DNA from: Lelliottia amnigena
GTDB taxonomy: Bacteria; Pseudomonadota; Gammaproteobacteria; Enterobacterales; Enterobacteriaceae
Direction of reading: 5' to 3'
Assembly (NCBI GenBank): GCA_900635465.1
Contig: LR134135.1
Span: forward strand, 2,418,001 to 2,482,000
DNA: 64,000 nucleotides
In this document: positions 29,652 through 40,984 of the stretch, piece after piece
Position numbering within the stretch: position 1 is the first letter of the stretch
Layout of the letters: every line of letters starts with the position of its first letter
Notes under the pieces: generated by a model
Told to the model about the DNA's origin: nothing
Databases searched by the model: none
What the model saw: only the letters and a program-made list of their open reading frames with translations
Translations under genes and position numbers: made by a program

Positions 29652-32171
29652 TTACCGCTGCATTAATGCCGCCGTACTCCCTTCGGCAATCAACCCTTTA
29701 AGCTCCGGCACGCACGACCCGCAGTTCGTCCCGCAGCGTAATGTCGCCCCCAGCGCCGCTGCCGAATCACACCCGCCCGCGATGGCCTCACGGATTGTGT
29801 TTTCTCCCACGCTAAAGCAGCTACAGATTATCCGTCCAGGGTCTTTACGCTCGCCAGGGTTTTGTCCGTCCAACAACGCATGACGTTCAACGCGTTCAGC
29901 AGGCGGCGTTTGAAACGCCGATGCAATAAAATCATGTGCCAGTGCTGGCCGCGTTTTCCCTTCCCAAAATCCCAGCATCAGATCGCCGTTATGCCATGCC
30001 AGCATGCTGCTACGCTCGCCGGTCTGGGCAATCTGTAACTGCCAGCCCCGCGCGCTACACTGCGCCAGAATCACCTCTGACAGCGCTTTGTCGCTCGCCA
30101 GCGTAAGACGTTCAACACCCACCGTGGCTTTGCGCCACCAGTGGGCAAAAGCGGGCAGTTCAGGCAGCTCGCGCGCGTAAAGTTCGCCCTGCCATCCTGG
30201 CTGCCACGGCATAATCCTCACCGCCGTTTGTTTGCTTTCGGGCTGACCGGAATGCGGATCGCAACGCCCTTCCACCAGCGCGTTCACTTTCCCCTGACGT
30301 GCAAAGCGGTTATTCCAGTGCATCGGGGTAAACGCTTCGCCGTCGCGTTGCCCCGCAGTCACATGCACGCGCGCGACCATCACCCCGCGCGGCGAACTCA
30401 GGCGCGCCAGTTGTCCGTCTTGCAGCGCAAAACGTCGCGCATCCGCCGCCGAAACGTCCACCTGCGGTTCGGCGATATGCTGCATCAACCGTGGAACGTA
30501 GCCCGTGCGGGTCATGGTGTGCCACTGATCGCGCACGCGACCGCTGTTCAGAATCAACGGATAAAGCGCATCGGGCATCGCGCCATGATGTTCCGGCTCG
30601 ACCGGGATAATTCGCCGCACCGGTATTTCACCTGTAGCCCATTGATAGGGTTCTAAATCATCCCACTGCTGGCGCGTTAACGTGACAAGGTCACTTAAGT
30701 TAAACGCCCGTGCGCCCGCATTTTCAAACGCCGACAGCGCGGCGTGTTCGCAGAAAATTTCCTGCGGATGCTGCCAGTTAAACGCGGCACCGTAACCCAG
30801 TTTTTTGGCTATCTCAGCGATAATCCACCAGTCCGGTTTTGCCTCTCCCGGCGCGGGCAAAAACGCGCGCTGGCGCGAAATCCGGCGTTCAGAGTTTGTG
30901 ACCGTCCCATTTTTCTCGCCCCAGCCCAGCGCCGGAAACCGGATATGCGCAAAGCGGCTGGTGTCCGTATCGCGCATCACTTCCGAGACGATCACCAGCG
31001 GGCATGCCGCCAGCGCCTGACATACGGCGTGGCTATCGGGAAGCGAAACGGCAGGATTCGTGCCCATAATCCACACGGCTTTCACTTCTCCACGCGCAAT
31101 GGCATCAAACAGGTCGACCGCCATCAGCCCCGGCGTCTGCGCCAGCCTTTCAGTTCCCCAGAAGCGGGCCACGCGTGAGAGATCATCCGGTTCAAACTCA
31201 TGTGTGCGGCCAGCTGGTTTGCCAGCCCACCCACTTCTCGCCCGCCCATCGCATTAGGCTGTCCGGTCAACGAAAATGGGCCGCAGCCTTCGCGGGCAAA
31301 TTCCCGCTGGCGATATGGACGTTAATAATGCGTTGCACTTATCGCTCCCGCTCGACGACTGGTTGATGCCCATGGTGTAGAGCGTGACGGCGCGCCGCGC
31401 GGTGGTGAACCACTGATAAAATGTCTCAACCTCTGCAACCGCTAACCCGCAAAATGCCGCCACGCGCGGCGTTGGCCAGCTATTTTCGTCCTGAATATGA
31501 TTAAGCAGTCCGACAAACAATCCTGCATCGCTGCCCGGCAGCAACGGGAGATGCAGATCGGCGATATCACAGGTCGCGGTTTTGCGGGGATCGATAACCA
31601 CCACCTTTAATGCTGGATTAGCGGCGCGCGCCTGCACCAGCCGTTGATAAAGCACCGGATGCGTCCAGGCGGCATTCGACCCCACCAGCACCACCAGATC
31701 GGTCTTTTCGATATCGTCGTAGCTGCATGGCACGATATCTTCACCAAACGCGCGCTTATAGCCGGTCACGGCCGAGGACATGCACAGCCGCGAATTGGTG
31801 TCGATATTCGCCGCGCCAATGAATCCCTTCATCAGCTTGTTGGCCGCCGTAGTAATCTTCCGTCAGGAGCTGCCCGGAGGCATAAAACGCCACGGACTGC
31901 GGGCCGTCAGTCGCGATAATCTCCCGTAAACGCTCGCCCGCCGTCCGCCAGTGCCTGTGACCAGTCAACCTCACGATCGTCGATCATCGGGCGCAATAAA
32001 CGCCCCTTCCAGGCCGGTTGTTTCCCCCAGCGCCGAACCTTTCACACACAATCTGCCGTCATTCGCCGGATGCGTTTCGTCACCGCGCACGCGCACTTCG
32101 CCATTGTTTACGCTTGCCACCACGCCACAGCCGACACCGCAATACGGGCACGTCGTTCGGGTTTGGGTCAT
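29652..32171 (-). CDS. nasA: Assimilatory nitrate reductase catalytic subunit NasA (about six frameshifts)
   Basis: Cytosolic molybdopterin enzyme reducing nitrate to nitrite for nitrogen nutrition. It starts at ATG 32171 ([17 protein letters not shown], an N-terminal 4Fe-4S motif) overlapping the nasB stop as ATGA. The C-terminus carries a BFD-like 2Fe-2S domain ([10 protein letters not shown]...CGTNCGSC), typical of the Klebsiella type. The frame breaks at 32003-32006, 31937-31939 and 31847-31848 (extra base) and near 31329, 31281 and 31194 (missing base). Corrected length is 839 residues. From 31172 leftward the frame is clean. Confidence 0.92.
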
Positions 32172-34970
32172 GAAGCCTCCGCACGCATCACCAGCTCGTC
32201 GCTGCTCACCCACACTTTGCCCGGCTTCAATTTTCACCGGCCAGGCGCGTACCGCCGGTTCGCCGCTGTCCACCTGTCGCCCGTCGCGCAGGCGGATACG
32301 CTGTTTGTACAGCGGCGAGATAACGATCGGCTCGCCGCTCGCATCCCCCAGAATCCCGCGCGACAGCACGCTGGCGCTGCTGCCCGGCTCGATATCTTCC
32401 AGCGCATACACGGCTTTGCCGAATCGGAACAGCGCGATTTGCTGTTCACCAAGATGTGCGCCAATGCCCGCATGTTCCGGGATTTCGTCGACTTCACAAA
32501 TTTCCTGCCAGCGCTTGAAGGCTTCCGTCACCGGCGCATTCACGCGGGTACGGAACAGCGCCAGACGGTTTGGATCGGCGAGCGTGGTTTGCCATTCGCA
32601 TTGATACGTGTCGACAATCCGCGCCATCTCCTGCTCCAGTTCGTAGGCAATCCCCAGACTGTCATTCATGATCACATCGCGCAGATACTCGATGCCGCCC
32701 TCCAGATTGTCCATCCAGGTGCTGGTGCGTTGCAGACGATCGGCAGTGGCGGATGTAAAACATCAGGAAACGATCCACGGTGCGCAGCAGGGTTTCGTCA
32801 TCCAGATCGCTGGCAAACAGATCTGCATGGCGCGGTTTCATGCGCCGTTACCGCACAGATACAGGTTCCAGCCCTTGTCGGTTGCAATCACGCCGACGTC
32901 TTTACTCTGGGCTTCGGCGCATTCCCGGGTGCAACCTGACACCGCCATTTTGATTTTGTGCGGCGGCGCGCCAGGCCCTTATAGCGATGCTCCAGCGTCA
33001 CGGCCAGACCCGTTGAATCCTGCACGCCGTAACGACACCACGTCGACCCGACGCACGATTTCACGGTACGCAGCGATTTCCCGTAGGCGTGCCCGGTCTC
33101 AAATCCGGCTTCGACCATCGCCTGCCAGATTTCGGGTAGCTGTTCCAGCGTCGCGCCAAACAGGTCGATTCGCTGACCGCCGGTAATTTTGCTGTACAGC
33201 TGATAACGCTTCGCGATTTGCCCGATGGCGATCAGCCCGTCAGCACTGACTTCACCGGCAGGCATGCGCGGGACAATCGAATACGTGCCGTCTTTTTGAA
33301 TATTGGCAAAATAGCGGTCGTTGGTGTCCTGGAGCGGCAGATGCGCAGGTTTGAGCAGATATTCATTCCAGCACGACGCCAGCACCGATCCGACCAGCGG
33401 CTTACAAATTTCGCAGCCGTGGCCGTGCCCGTAGCGGGCAATCAGCTGTTCAAACGTATGGATGCGGTTGACGCGCACCAGGTGATAAATTTCCTGACGC
33501 GAATAGGCGAAGTGTTCGCAGATATCTTTTTTCACCTCCACGCCCTGCGCCGCCAGCTGGAACTCCATGACCTGTTTGACCAGCGCGCTACACCCGCCAC
33601 AGCCGGTGGCGGCTTTGGTGCACTGTTTAACCGCGCCGATGTCCGTTGCCCCGGCGCTCACCGCCTGGCAGATATCACTTTTACTGACGTTATGACAGGA
33701 GCAGATCTGCGCGCTGTCCGGCAGTGCGGCGACACCAAGTACTTTGGGCGTACTCCCCGCAACGGCGGGGTAAAATCAGCGTTTCAGGATCTTTCGGCAG
33801 GCTGATGCCGTTGAGCATCATCTGTACCAGCGTCGCGTATTCGGCGGCATCCCCCACCAGCACACCGCCGAGCAGAGTTTTACCGTCTTCACTGACCACA
33901 ATTTTTTTGTAGATTTGCTGCGGACCGTGCGTCCACTGATAACTTTGCGCGCCGGGCGTGCGGCCATGCGCATCGCCAAAAGAGGCGACGTCCACACCCA
34001 GCAGCTTCAGTTTGGTGCTCATGTCCGCGCCCGCAAAAGCGTGTTCTTCCCCGGCAAGCTGTGCTGCCGCCACGCGAGCCATCTGATAGCCAGGCGCCAC
34101 CAGGCCAAAGATTTTACCTTCCCACAGCGCACATTCGCCAATGGCAAACACGTCTTCATCCGAGGTGCGGCAGTGGTGATCGATACAAATCCCGCCGCGT
34201 TCGCCAAGGGTTAATCCGCTGATACGCGCCAGCGCGTCCTGCGGGCGGATCCCGGCGGAAAAGACCACCATATCGGTGTTCAGCTCGCCGCCATCGGCAA
34301 AACGCAGCACCAGACCGTCATCGGTGCGGGCGATTTCAGTTGTCGATTTACTGGTGTGCACGCCAACGCCGAGGGCTTCAATTTTGCGGCGCAGCATCGC
34401 CGCACCGTCGTTATCAAGCTGAACCGCCATCAGGTTCGGGGCGAATTCAACAACGTCCGTGTCCAGTCCCAGCTGCTTGAGCGCGTTCGCCGCTTCCAGC
34501 CCTAGCAGACCGCCGCCAATCACCACGCCGCGTCGCGCATGGGCTGCATGCGCCGCGATACTGTCTAAATCGTCCAGCGTGCGATAGACAAAACAGCCCG
34601 GCAGATCGCGACCCGACACGGGCGGCACAAACGGATACGATTCCCGTCGCCAGCACCAGTTTGTCCCAGTGGGTTTCATGGCCACTGGCGGTGCGCACCA
34701 CCCGCGCCTCGCGGTCAATATCGACAATTGCTGCGAAAGACGCAGCTCAATGCCATTCCCGGCAAAGAAATCACCTTGCACCAGTGAGAGTGAATCGGGA
34801 TTACGATCGTCAAAATAGGCTGAAAGATGCACACGGTCGTAGGCCGCATAGCGCTCTTCGCCAAACACGACAATCTGATAATGCTGATGCAAATTGCGGT
34901 TCACGCAATCTTCGAGAAAATGGTGGCCGGACCATACCGTGTCCAACCACCACCAGAGTAGGTTTGTCAT
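32168..34970 (-). CDS. nasB: Assimilatory nitrite reductase NasB, NirB-NirD fusion (about nine frameshifts)
   Basis: NAD(P)H-dependent siroheme nitrite reductase making ammonium in the cytosol. Visible in order: an FAD/NAD(P) domain (GGGLLGLEAANALKQLG), a BFD-like 2Fe-2S region (ICSCHNV with GCGGCSALVK), the siroheme/4Fe-4S part (SGCTRECAEAQ and LYLCGNGG after correction), and a C-terminal NirD-type domain (EICEVDEIPEHAGIGAHLGE). Indels lie near 34964, 34929, 34738, 34641, 33767, 32971, 32843, 32748 and 32220. Corrected length is about 933 residues. The start at 34970 assumes it is separate from nasC. Confidence 0.9.
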
Positions 34971-36156
34971 AGCGTTCTGTCCTGCAACCTGGTGTTGCGT
35001 AGTGAATCGATCGAACAGCCAGTCCGCCTGAGCGGCACCGGCTTTGCCAGTAAATCGGTGAGCGTCGCCGCACTGCGGCAATCGCCAAAGATCAGCACGC
35101 CCGCAAGCGTGCCGTTGCGAATCAATAAGCGCCGGTAATGACGCGTCAGCGGGTCCCACGACGTCCAGAGGTCATCACCCGCCTGCGCCGTCACGCAACC
35201 GGCGCTGAACAGCTCATGCCGGTCACTTTCAGGCGCATGCCGCTGTCGCAGGGGGTAAATGCGGCGCAGATTTTGCCTGCCAGTCGGGCAGCCAAAATAT
35301 CGGCCTGCGCCAGGCATGGCGCGACCAGTCCCCACGTCTGGCCGTTAATTTCGCTGCATTCGCCAATGGCACTGGACGCCGGATGTGAGGTTTGCATCAG
35401 GCTGTCCACCACGATCCCTTTGGCACACAACAGCCCGCTGGCTTTCGCCAGTGAGGCATTGGGTACTACGCCGGTCGCCAGCACTACGCGCGTGGCCGCA
35501 CGCGTGCGCCCGTCAGAGAGCGTCACGGTATGAGATGTGATGTTGGTGATCCCCGACGCCAGTTCGCAGTCAATTCCCCGCTCTTTTAACGCCTGCTCCA
35601 GCAGCGCGCCGGTCTGCTGGTCAAGCTGCTGTTCCATCAGCCACGGCCCGCGATGCACAATCGTGACGTTGTCACAAGAATGACGTAGCGCGGCGGCGGC
35701 TTCGACGCCCAGCACGCCACCGCCAAGCACCACAACTGGACCGGTCGCGGCCAGAATGGTGTCCACGTCTTTTAACGTGCGAAAGGTAAACACGTTCGCC
35801 CCGTCACTGCCCGACACGGGCGGAATGAACGGCTGCGAACCGGTGGCAAATACCAGTTCATCCCAGCGCACAGACCGCTGTGCCGTGTGGATTTCCCGCG
35901 CGGCCAGATCCACCGCCGTCACCCTTTCACCGGTCATCACCGTCACGCCACGCGCCTGATACCAGGCGTCATCATGAAACCGCGTGGCGGCCGCCTGTTT
36001 TTCGCCGCCCAGCACCGGCGAAAGCTGAATGCGGTTGTACGCAGGCTCGGCCTCCTCGCCGATCACGGTAATGATGAAGCGACCGGGTGCACGTTCGGTC
36101 AGCGACTCGATCAGTCGCGTTGCTGCCATGCCGTTACCAATAATGACCAGTCGCAT
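34967..36156 (-). CDS. nasC: NasC, FAD/NAD(P)-dependent electron-transfer protein for nitrate assimilation
   Basis: Pyridine-nucleotide-disulphide oxidoreductase that passes electrons from NADH to NasA. It starts at ATG 36156 (MRLVIIGNGMAATRLIESLT, a Rossmann FAD motif). A second dinucleotide motif is VVVLGGGVLGVEAAAALR, and a BFD/rubredoxin-type C-terminal region (LWTSWDPLTRHYRRLLIRNG) follows. One base is missing near 35215. As read, it ends at 34967 overlapping the nasB ATG, but the C-terminus RNTRLQDRTL looks unnatural. Adding one base near 35040 gives AQADWLFDRFTTQ, in frame with nasB, so a NasC-NasB fusion is possible. Confidence 0.85.
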
Positions 36157-36166
36157 CGTTAGCTCC

Positions 36167-36955
36167 TCAGGCCGCTTTCGGCTGTTTTTCGTAGAGGAAA
36201 CGCAGAACCTGCTGGCGCATGTGGTGATAGCGGCTGTCTTCAGCCAGTTGCACGCGATTGCGCGGACGCGGCAAATCAACCTGCAAAATCTCGCCCACCG
36301 TGGCCGCCGGGCCGTTGGTCATCATCAGCACGCGATCGGAGAGAAGCACTGCTTCGTCCACATCGTGGGTGATCAGTACGATAGTGGTGTTCAGCTCCTG
36401 CTGGATTTTCATGACCGAATCCTGCAGATGTGCGCGGGTCAACGCATCCAGCGCGCCAAAAGGCTCATCCATCAGCAGCACTTTTGGCTTCATCGCCAGC
36501 GCCCGCGCAATACCCACGCGCTGCTTCATCCCGCCGGAGATTTCCCCCGGACGTTTATGCAACGCATGACCCATTTGCACGCGGTCGAGATTGTGCTCGA
36601 TCCACGCTTTGCGCTCCGCTTTGCTCATGGTGCGGCGGAAAACCTGATCGACCGCCAGCGCCACGTTGTCGAAACAGGTCAGCCACGGCAGCAACGAGTG
36701 GTTCTGGAACACCACCGCGCGTTCCGGGCCTGGTCCGGCGATTTCGCGGTTATCACAAATCAGCCCGCCCTCCGTGGGGAACGTAATCCCGGCGATAAGG
36801 TTCAGCAGCGTAGATTTGCCGCAGCCGGAGTGGCCAATCAGGCTAACGGTTTCACCTTCGTGGATATCAAAAGAGACGTTTTGCAGCGCCAGAAACTCGC
36901 CGCTGGCCGTGGAAAAACGCTGGCTCACGCCCTGTACCTGAATTAATGGTTTCAT
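36167..36955 (-). CDS. nasD: Nitrate ABC transporter ATPase NasD
   Basis: ATPase that drives nitrate/nitrite import through NasE. It has 262 residues with no frame breaks. Walker A GHSGCGKST, Q-loop (VVFQNHSLLPWL), signature ISGGMKQRVGIARAL, Walker B VLLMDEPFGALD and the switch His (LITHDVDEA) are all present. It resembles NrtD/SsuB/TauB-type ATPases. It is 10 bases before nasC and 9 after nasE. Confidence 0.95.
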   Translation of the reverse strand: MKPLIQVQGVSQRFSTASGEFLALQNVSFDIHEGETVSLIGHSGCGKSTLLNLIAGITFPTEGGLICDNREIAGPGPERAVVFQNHSLLPWLTCFDNVALAVDQVFRRTMSKAERKAWIEHNLDRVQMGHALHKRPGEISGGMKQRVGIARALAMKPKVLLMDEPFGALDALTRAHLQDSVMKIQQELNTTIVLITHDVDEAVLLSDRVLMMTNGPAATVGEILQVDLPRPRNRVQLAEDSRYHHMRQQVLRFLYEKQPKAA

Positions 36956-36964
36956 GTTCGTTCC

Positions 36965-37847
36965 TTATTTTTCCTGCCAGCTAAAACGCCGGGCGATCAG
37001 CATCAGCCCCTGCTCCAGCAGCAACCCGACCACGCCGATGATGACAATGGCGATGAGAATGTTTTCAACGTTAAGGTTGTTCCACTCGTTCCAGATCCAG
37101 AAGCCGATCCCTAATCCCCCGGTCAGCATTTCGGCGGCAACAATCACCAGCCACGCAATGCCAATTGAGAGCCGCACGCCCGTCAGCACTGCGGGCAATA
37201 CGGCAGGAAACAGAATGCGGCGCATGATGGTCCACTCAGAAAGTTGCAATACGCGCGCAACGTTGAGGTAGTCCTGCGGGATCCGGCGCACCCCTTCGGC
37301 GGTATTGATCACCATCGGCCAGATGGAACAGATGAAAATGGTCCAGCTCGACGCCGGCTCCGCTTTCTGAAACAGCAGCAGACCGATCGGCAGCCACGCC
37401 AGCGGGCTGACCGGACGCAGAAGCGCGATCAGCGGGGTGAACATGCGCGAGAAAAAGGTGAATCGACCAATCAGAAAACCGAGCGGAATGCCGACAATCG
37501 CCGCCAGACCGAACCCAATCGCCACGCGCTGGAGCGAGGCGAGAATGTTCCAGCCAATCCCCATGTCGTTCGGTCCGTCACGGTAAAACGGGTCGGCAAA
37601 ACAGCGTGATAGCGGAATCCAGCGTGCTGAGCGGCGTAGGGAAACCTTTGCTGTTGATCGCGGCCAGTTGCCATACCACCACCAGCAATCCCAGGCCAAG
37701 AAACGCCGGGATCACGCGCTGGAGGAATTCGTTTATCCGGCGGGCAAATGCCGGTGTGCGGCGACGAACCTGAACCGGTGGCAGCGTAATGACTTCGCCG
37801 CTAACGGGCTTTTCAGCCACGATCTGTGTAGTTTGCATCTGTTTCAT
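36965..37847 (-). CDS. nasE: Nitrate ABC transporter permease NasE (one frameshift)
   Basis: Inner-membrane permease of the NrtB family. The N-terminal part (MKQMQTTQIVAEKPVSGEVI and the first membrane segment AFLGLGLLVVVWQLAA) is in one frame and the rest (DPFYRDGPNDMGIGWNILAS onward) in another. The break is one extra base in A4 at 37598-37601. Corrected length is 293 residues. The EAA-type loop (LPAVLTGVRLSIGIAWLVIV) that docks NasD is intact. It begins one base after the nasF stop. Confidence 0.93.
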
Positions 37848-37848
37848 T

Positions 37849-39095
37849 TCATGCCCCTTTACGGTGAATGGCGAAGCGACTGGCGTAGCCTTCGGGATCG
37901 GTGCCGTTCCAGACGGTGCCGTCCATGAGTGTGCTGCTGCGCATCGGTGACGACGGCGTGCCTATCCCGCCCACGGCGGTAGCGGCGTCCTGCCAGATAG
38001 CGGTCTGATTGATGCGCTGTGCAATTCCGGCGTAATCCGGTTCGGTTTTCAGTAGCCCCCAGCGGCGGAACTGGGTCAGGAACCACATGCCGTCGGAGTG
38101 CCACGGATAGCTGACCGCGCCGTCGTTGAAGAAACGAATCGGATGGGCATCCTGCCAGCGCTGGCCGATGCCGTTATCGTATTCGCCCAGCATGCGCCCG
38201 GTGAGATACTGCTCTTTGGTGTTGAGCCAGGCGCGACGCGACAGAATGAGCGCCGTTTCACGTTTATTTTCCGGTGAGGCATCAATCCAGCGCGCTGCCT
38301 CCATCACGGCGCTGACCAACGCTCGCGCGGTGTGCGGATTTTTCTCAACCCAGTCGCGGCGCGTGCCGAGAATTTTCTCCGGATGTTCCGGCCAGATGGA
38401 CTGTGAGGTCGCGGCGGTAAAGCCGATTCGGTCGTTGATAGCGCGGGCGTTCCACGGCTCGCCGACGCAAAAGCCGACCATGTTGCCGATGCGCATGTTC
38501 ATCACCATCTGTGGCGGCGGAACGACCACGGTGCGCACATCGTCAAAGGGATTAATGCCCGCGCTGGCCAGCCAGTAATAGAGCCACATGGCGTGCGTGC
38601 CGGTTGGGAAGGTATGGGCGAAACTGTAAGTGCCGGGTGCCTGTTGCTGAATCAGCTTTTTCAGCCCATCAACGTCGCGTACACCTTTATCCAGCAGATC
38701 GTTTGAAAGCGTGATTGCCTGACCGTTGTGGTTCAGCGTCATCAAATTGGCCATCGGCTGCGGTTTACCGGCGATACCCAGCTCCAGTCCGTACAGCAGG
38801 CCATACAGAATGTGTGCTGCATCCAGTTCACCGGCGACCAGTTTGTCGCGCACTGCGGCCCAGCTGGCTTCTTTTGTCGGGACAATCGTAATGCCGTATT
38901 TTTATCAAAACCTTTTAGCGCGGCGATCACCAACGGCGCGCAGTCGGTTAAGGGGATAAAGCCCACACGCACCGTCTCCAGCTCCGGTTTATCCGAGCCT
39001 GCCGCCCACGCGGAGTGCATGACGCCTGGAAGCAGCATCGCCCCGCCTGCTATTGCGCTTGCCTGTAAAAATCGCCGTCTCGTCCAGTTCACCAT
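37849..39095 (-). CDS. nasF: Periplasmic nitrate-binding protein NasF (Tat signal, one frameshift)
   Basis: Substrate-binding protein of the CmpA/NrtA type delivering nitrate to NasED. The N-terminus MVNWTRRRFLQASAIAGGAM has a twin-arginine motif (RRRFLQ), so folded export by Tat is expected. One base is missing in the T5 run at 38899-38903; corrected length is about 415 residues. I chose ATG 39095, five bases after GGAG; a GTG two codons upstream is too close to that site. It is the first gene of the nasFEDCBA operon. Confidence 0.93.
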
Positions 39096-39116
39096 GCTCA
39101 CTCCCGAAAAAAAGCC

Positions 39117-39197
39117 AAAAAAAAGCGCCCGTCAATGCCGAAGCATTGCTGGACGCCTTTATCCTGAAAACGAACGCACCGCCGTTGGCGCGTCGTT
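39117..39197 (-). promoter_or_regulatory. nasF leader: ANTAR-type hairpin and intrinsic terminator
   Basis: Reading leftward, a first hairpin (39172-39197) has stem cgcgcc/ggtgcg and hexaloop AACGGC (39181-39186), with A at position 1 and G at 4, the rule known for ANTAR-bound RNA hairpins. About 15 bases later a second stem gcgtcc/gggcgc with apical aatgc-ttcg-gcatt (39125-39156) is followed by eight T (39117-39124), a factor-independent terminator. In Klebsiella, NasR bound to nitrate or nitrite stops termination at this position; the layout here matches. Confidence 0.88.
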
Positions 39198-39217
39198 AAA
39201 ATTTGTTAATGTAATAA

Positions 39218-39233
39218 TGCAAAGCGGATGCCA
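39218..39233 (-). promoter_or_regulatory. Sigma54-type promoter of nasF
   Basis: On the minus strand TGGCATCCGCTTTGCA matches the sigma54 consensus TGGCAYRN4TTGCA at all but one position, with the required ten bases between the GG (-24) and GC (-12) doublets. Transcription would start near 39206, just before the leader hairpin. This agrees with nitrogen control of nas in Klebsiella. Confidence 0.85.
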
Positions 39234-39305
39234 GGTTTTAACGCCTTAGTCAGGCGGTTTTCACGCTGTTGCCCCCCGTTTTTCGCACCTCAATCATGCA
39301 AACAA

Positions 39306-39322
39306 TGCCCACCGATTGTGCA
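39306..39322. promoter_or_regulatory. Candidate NtrC-binding site upstream of nasF
   Basis: The 17-base element TGCACAATCGGTGGGCA (minus strand) matches 9 of 12 defined bases of the NtrC consensus TGCACCN5GGTGCA. It is about 100 bases upstream of the predicted nasF start, the usual enhancer distance. It sits right after the nasR stop. Confidence 0.5.
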
Positions 39323-39323
39323 T

Positions 39324-40510
39324 CTACTCCTTTGGTATTACCTGCCACAGCGTCTTGACCGTGAGCAGCGCACGTGCGATATCCACCATGCGCTGATTCT
39401 TATCCATCGCCATTTTTCGCAGGGCATACCACGCCTGTTCTTCGCTCATATTTTGATGCGTCATAAGCACGCTTTTCGCTTTATCGATGGTTTTGCGCTC
39501 CTCAAGGGTGTCGCGCAGCGAGGCAAGCTGGCGGGACAGTAATTCGATTTCTCGCGTCTGCTGACGCACCAGCGACAGGAGCGGTTTGTCGGGCCAGTGT
39601 GTGAACGGATCATCCGTCTCGTCAAAAAACTCAAAAGATTCATTATCTGAATGCATTCGCGCTTCGACGGCGTGCATCAGATCGGCAATCATGACCTCTT
39701 CAAGGGCGCGAAGATGTTCAAGACGCGCCGTTTGCAGCGCAAAACCAGTTGAGCGCGGTCGCGCCCTGATCGGCGGCAGGCTGGCGGGTACAGGCGACCC
39801 GGCGCAGCTGTTCAGTTTCGACACCGGCAAGCAGTGGCGATCAAACGTGGTCTGCACGTCAGGCTGGACGCGCGACAGGAAAACGTCAAAAACAGGCTTG
39901 CTGAGCATCGATGCGGTCGACCAGAGTCTGGCGCATGTCATCGCTGAAATGCCCCTCGGTGAAACCAATCGCCCCCAGCGCGCGCTCCTGCCCCGCCAGC
40001 TCTTTGCCCTGCATCAGGCTATACAGCGCCACAAATCGACTCGCTATTTGCGGATCGTCAATGCTGTCATTGAGCTGAGGAATGATACTGAGGACATGGC
40101 GCAGCGTACGGCTGTATTGTTCCATCGCCAGATGCGCTTTGATGCTGCGCGAAACGACCGCCTCCCGCAGCGGACCCAACTGCTCAAGCTGATGGAGGGC
40201 GCTGGCGATACGCTCGCAGACGGCGCTGCCTGAAAAAGGCGACTGCTGCGCCAGCGCAACGTGAAATGCGGCCAGATTTTGATCCGCTAATGCCCGGCTG
40301 GCTTTACACTCGGCGGCGTAGAGCTTCCCCTGCGAGCAGAGCCAGATATTTGACGCTCCGCGTTCGCACTGTAGCATGTGGGCGAGCGTGCTGATGCAGC
40401 TCACCAGTTCGCCGAGCTGCGCCAGGTTGCTGAACTGTTGTTTGCGCATCCGCTTTGCGCGCTGAAGCCATTTCGGTTGCGCCGGGTGGACTGCCGTAGA
40501 TGTTCGTCAT
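39324..40510 (-). CDS. nasR: NasR, nitrate-responsive antiterminator (NIT and ANTAR domains; four frameshifts)
   Basis: Cytosolic RNA-binding antiterminator that binds nitrate/nitrite through its NIT domain and the nasF leader through its ANTAR domain. From ATG 40510 (MTNIYGSPPGATE) the NIT part includes LAQLGELVSCISTLAHMLQC and ERGASNIWLCSQGKLY. The C-terminal ANTAR part is TIDKAKSVLMTHQNMSEEQA through ARALLTVKTLW. Indels lie at 40471-40473, 39888-39892 and 39741-39744 (extra) and near 39825 (missing). Corrected length is 394 residues, about that of Klebsiella NasR. Confidence 0.92.
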
Positions 40511-40583
40511 GCTTACTCTCCCGGATCGTTTTTATCCTCAGAGCTAAGCAATATCCGTGCCCCTTTATGAAACTGGAGTGAAC

Positions 40584-40937
40584 ATGCAGAAAATCGTTAT
40601 CGTCGCCAACGGTGCGGCTTACGGAAGTGAATCCCTTTTTAACAGTCTGCGACTGGCGATTGCTTTACGCGATCGGGAGAGCGCGCTGGACCTGCGGCTG
40701 TTTTTGATGTCGGATGCCGTGACTGCCGGGCTAAAAGGACAGAAACCTGCCGAGGGGTATAACATCCAGCAGATGCTGGAGATCCTCACCGCGCAGGATG
40801 TTCCGGTGAAGCTGTGCAAGACCTGCACTGACGGACGCGGGATTACGTCTTTGCCGCTGATCGAGGGCGTGGAAATTGGCACACTGGTTGAATTAGCCGA
40901 ATGGACGCTGGCCGCCGATAAAGTATTAACTTTTTAA
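40584..40937 (+). CDS. ychN: DsrE/F-family protein YchN
   Basis: Small cytosolic protein with the DsrE/DsrF/YchN fold, which forms hexamers in E. coli. A role in sulfur relay is suggested by fold only. It has 117 residues from ATG 40584 (MQKIVIVANGAAYGSESLFN), as in E. coli. The conserved Cys pair LCKTCTDGRG is present. It is divergent from nasR; in K-12 it neighbours ychO directly, so nas plus nasR sit between these two genes here. Confidence 0.95.
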   Translation: MQKIVIVANGAAYGSESLFNSLRLAIALRDRESALDLRLFLMSDAVTAGLKGQKPAEGYNIQQMLEILTAQDVPVKLCKTCTDGRGITSLPLIEGVEIGTLVELAEWTLAADKVLTF

Positions 40938-40984
40938 TAATAAACCTCAGATAATATTATTTTCTTATGGACGCGGTTGCATCA

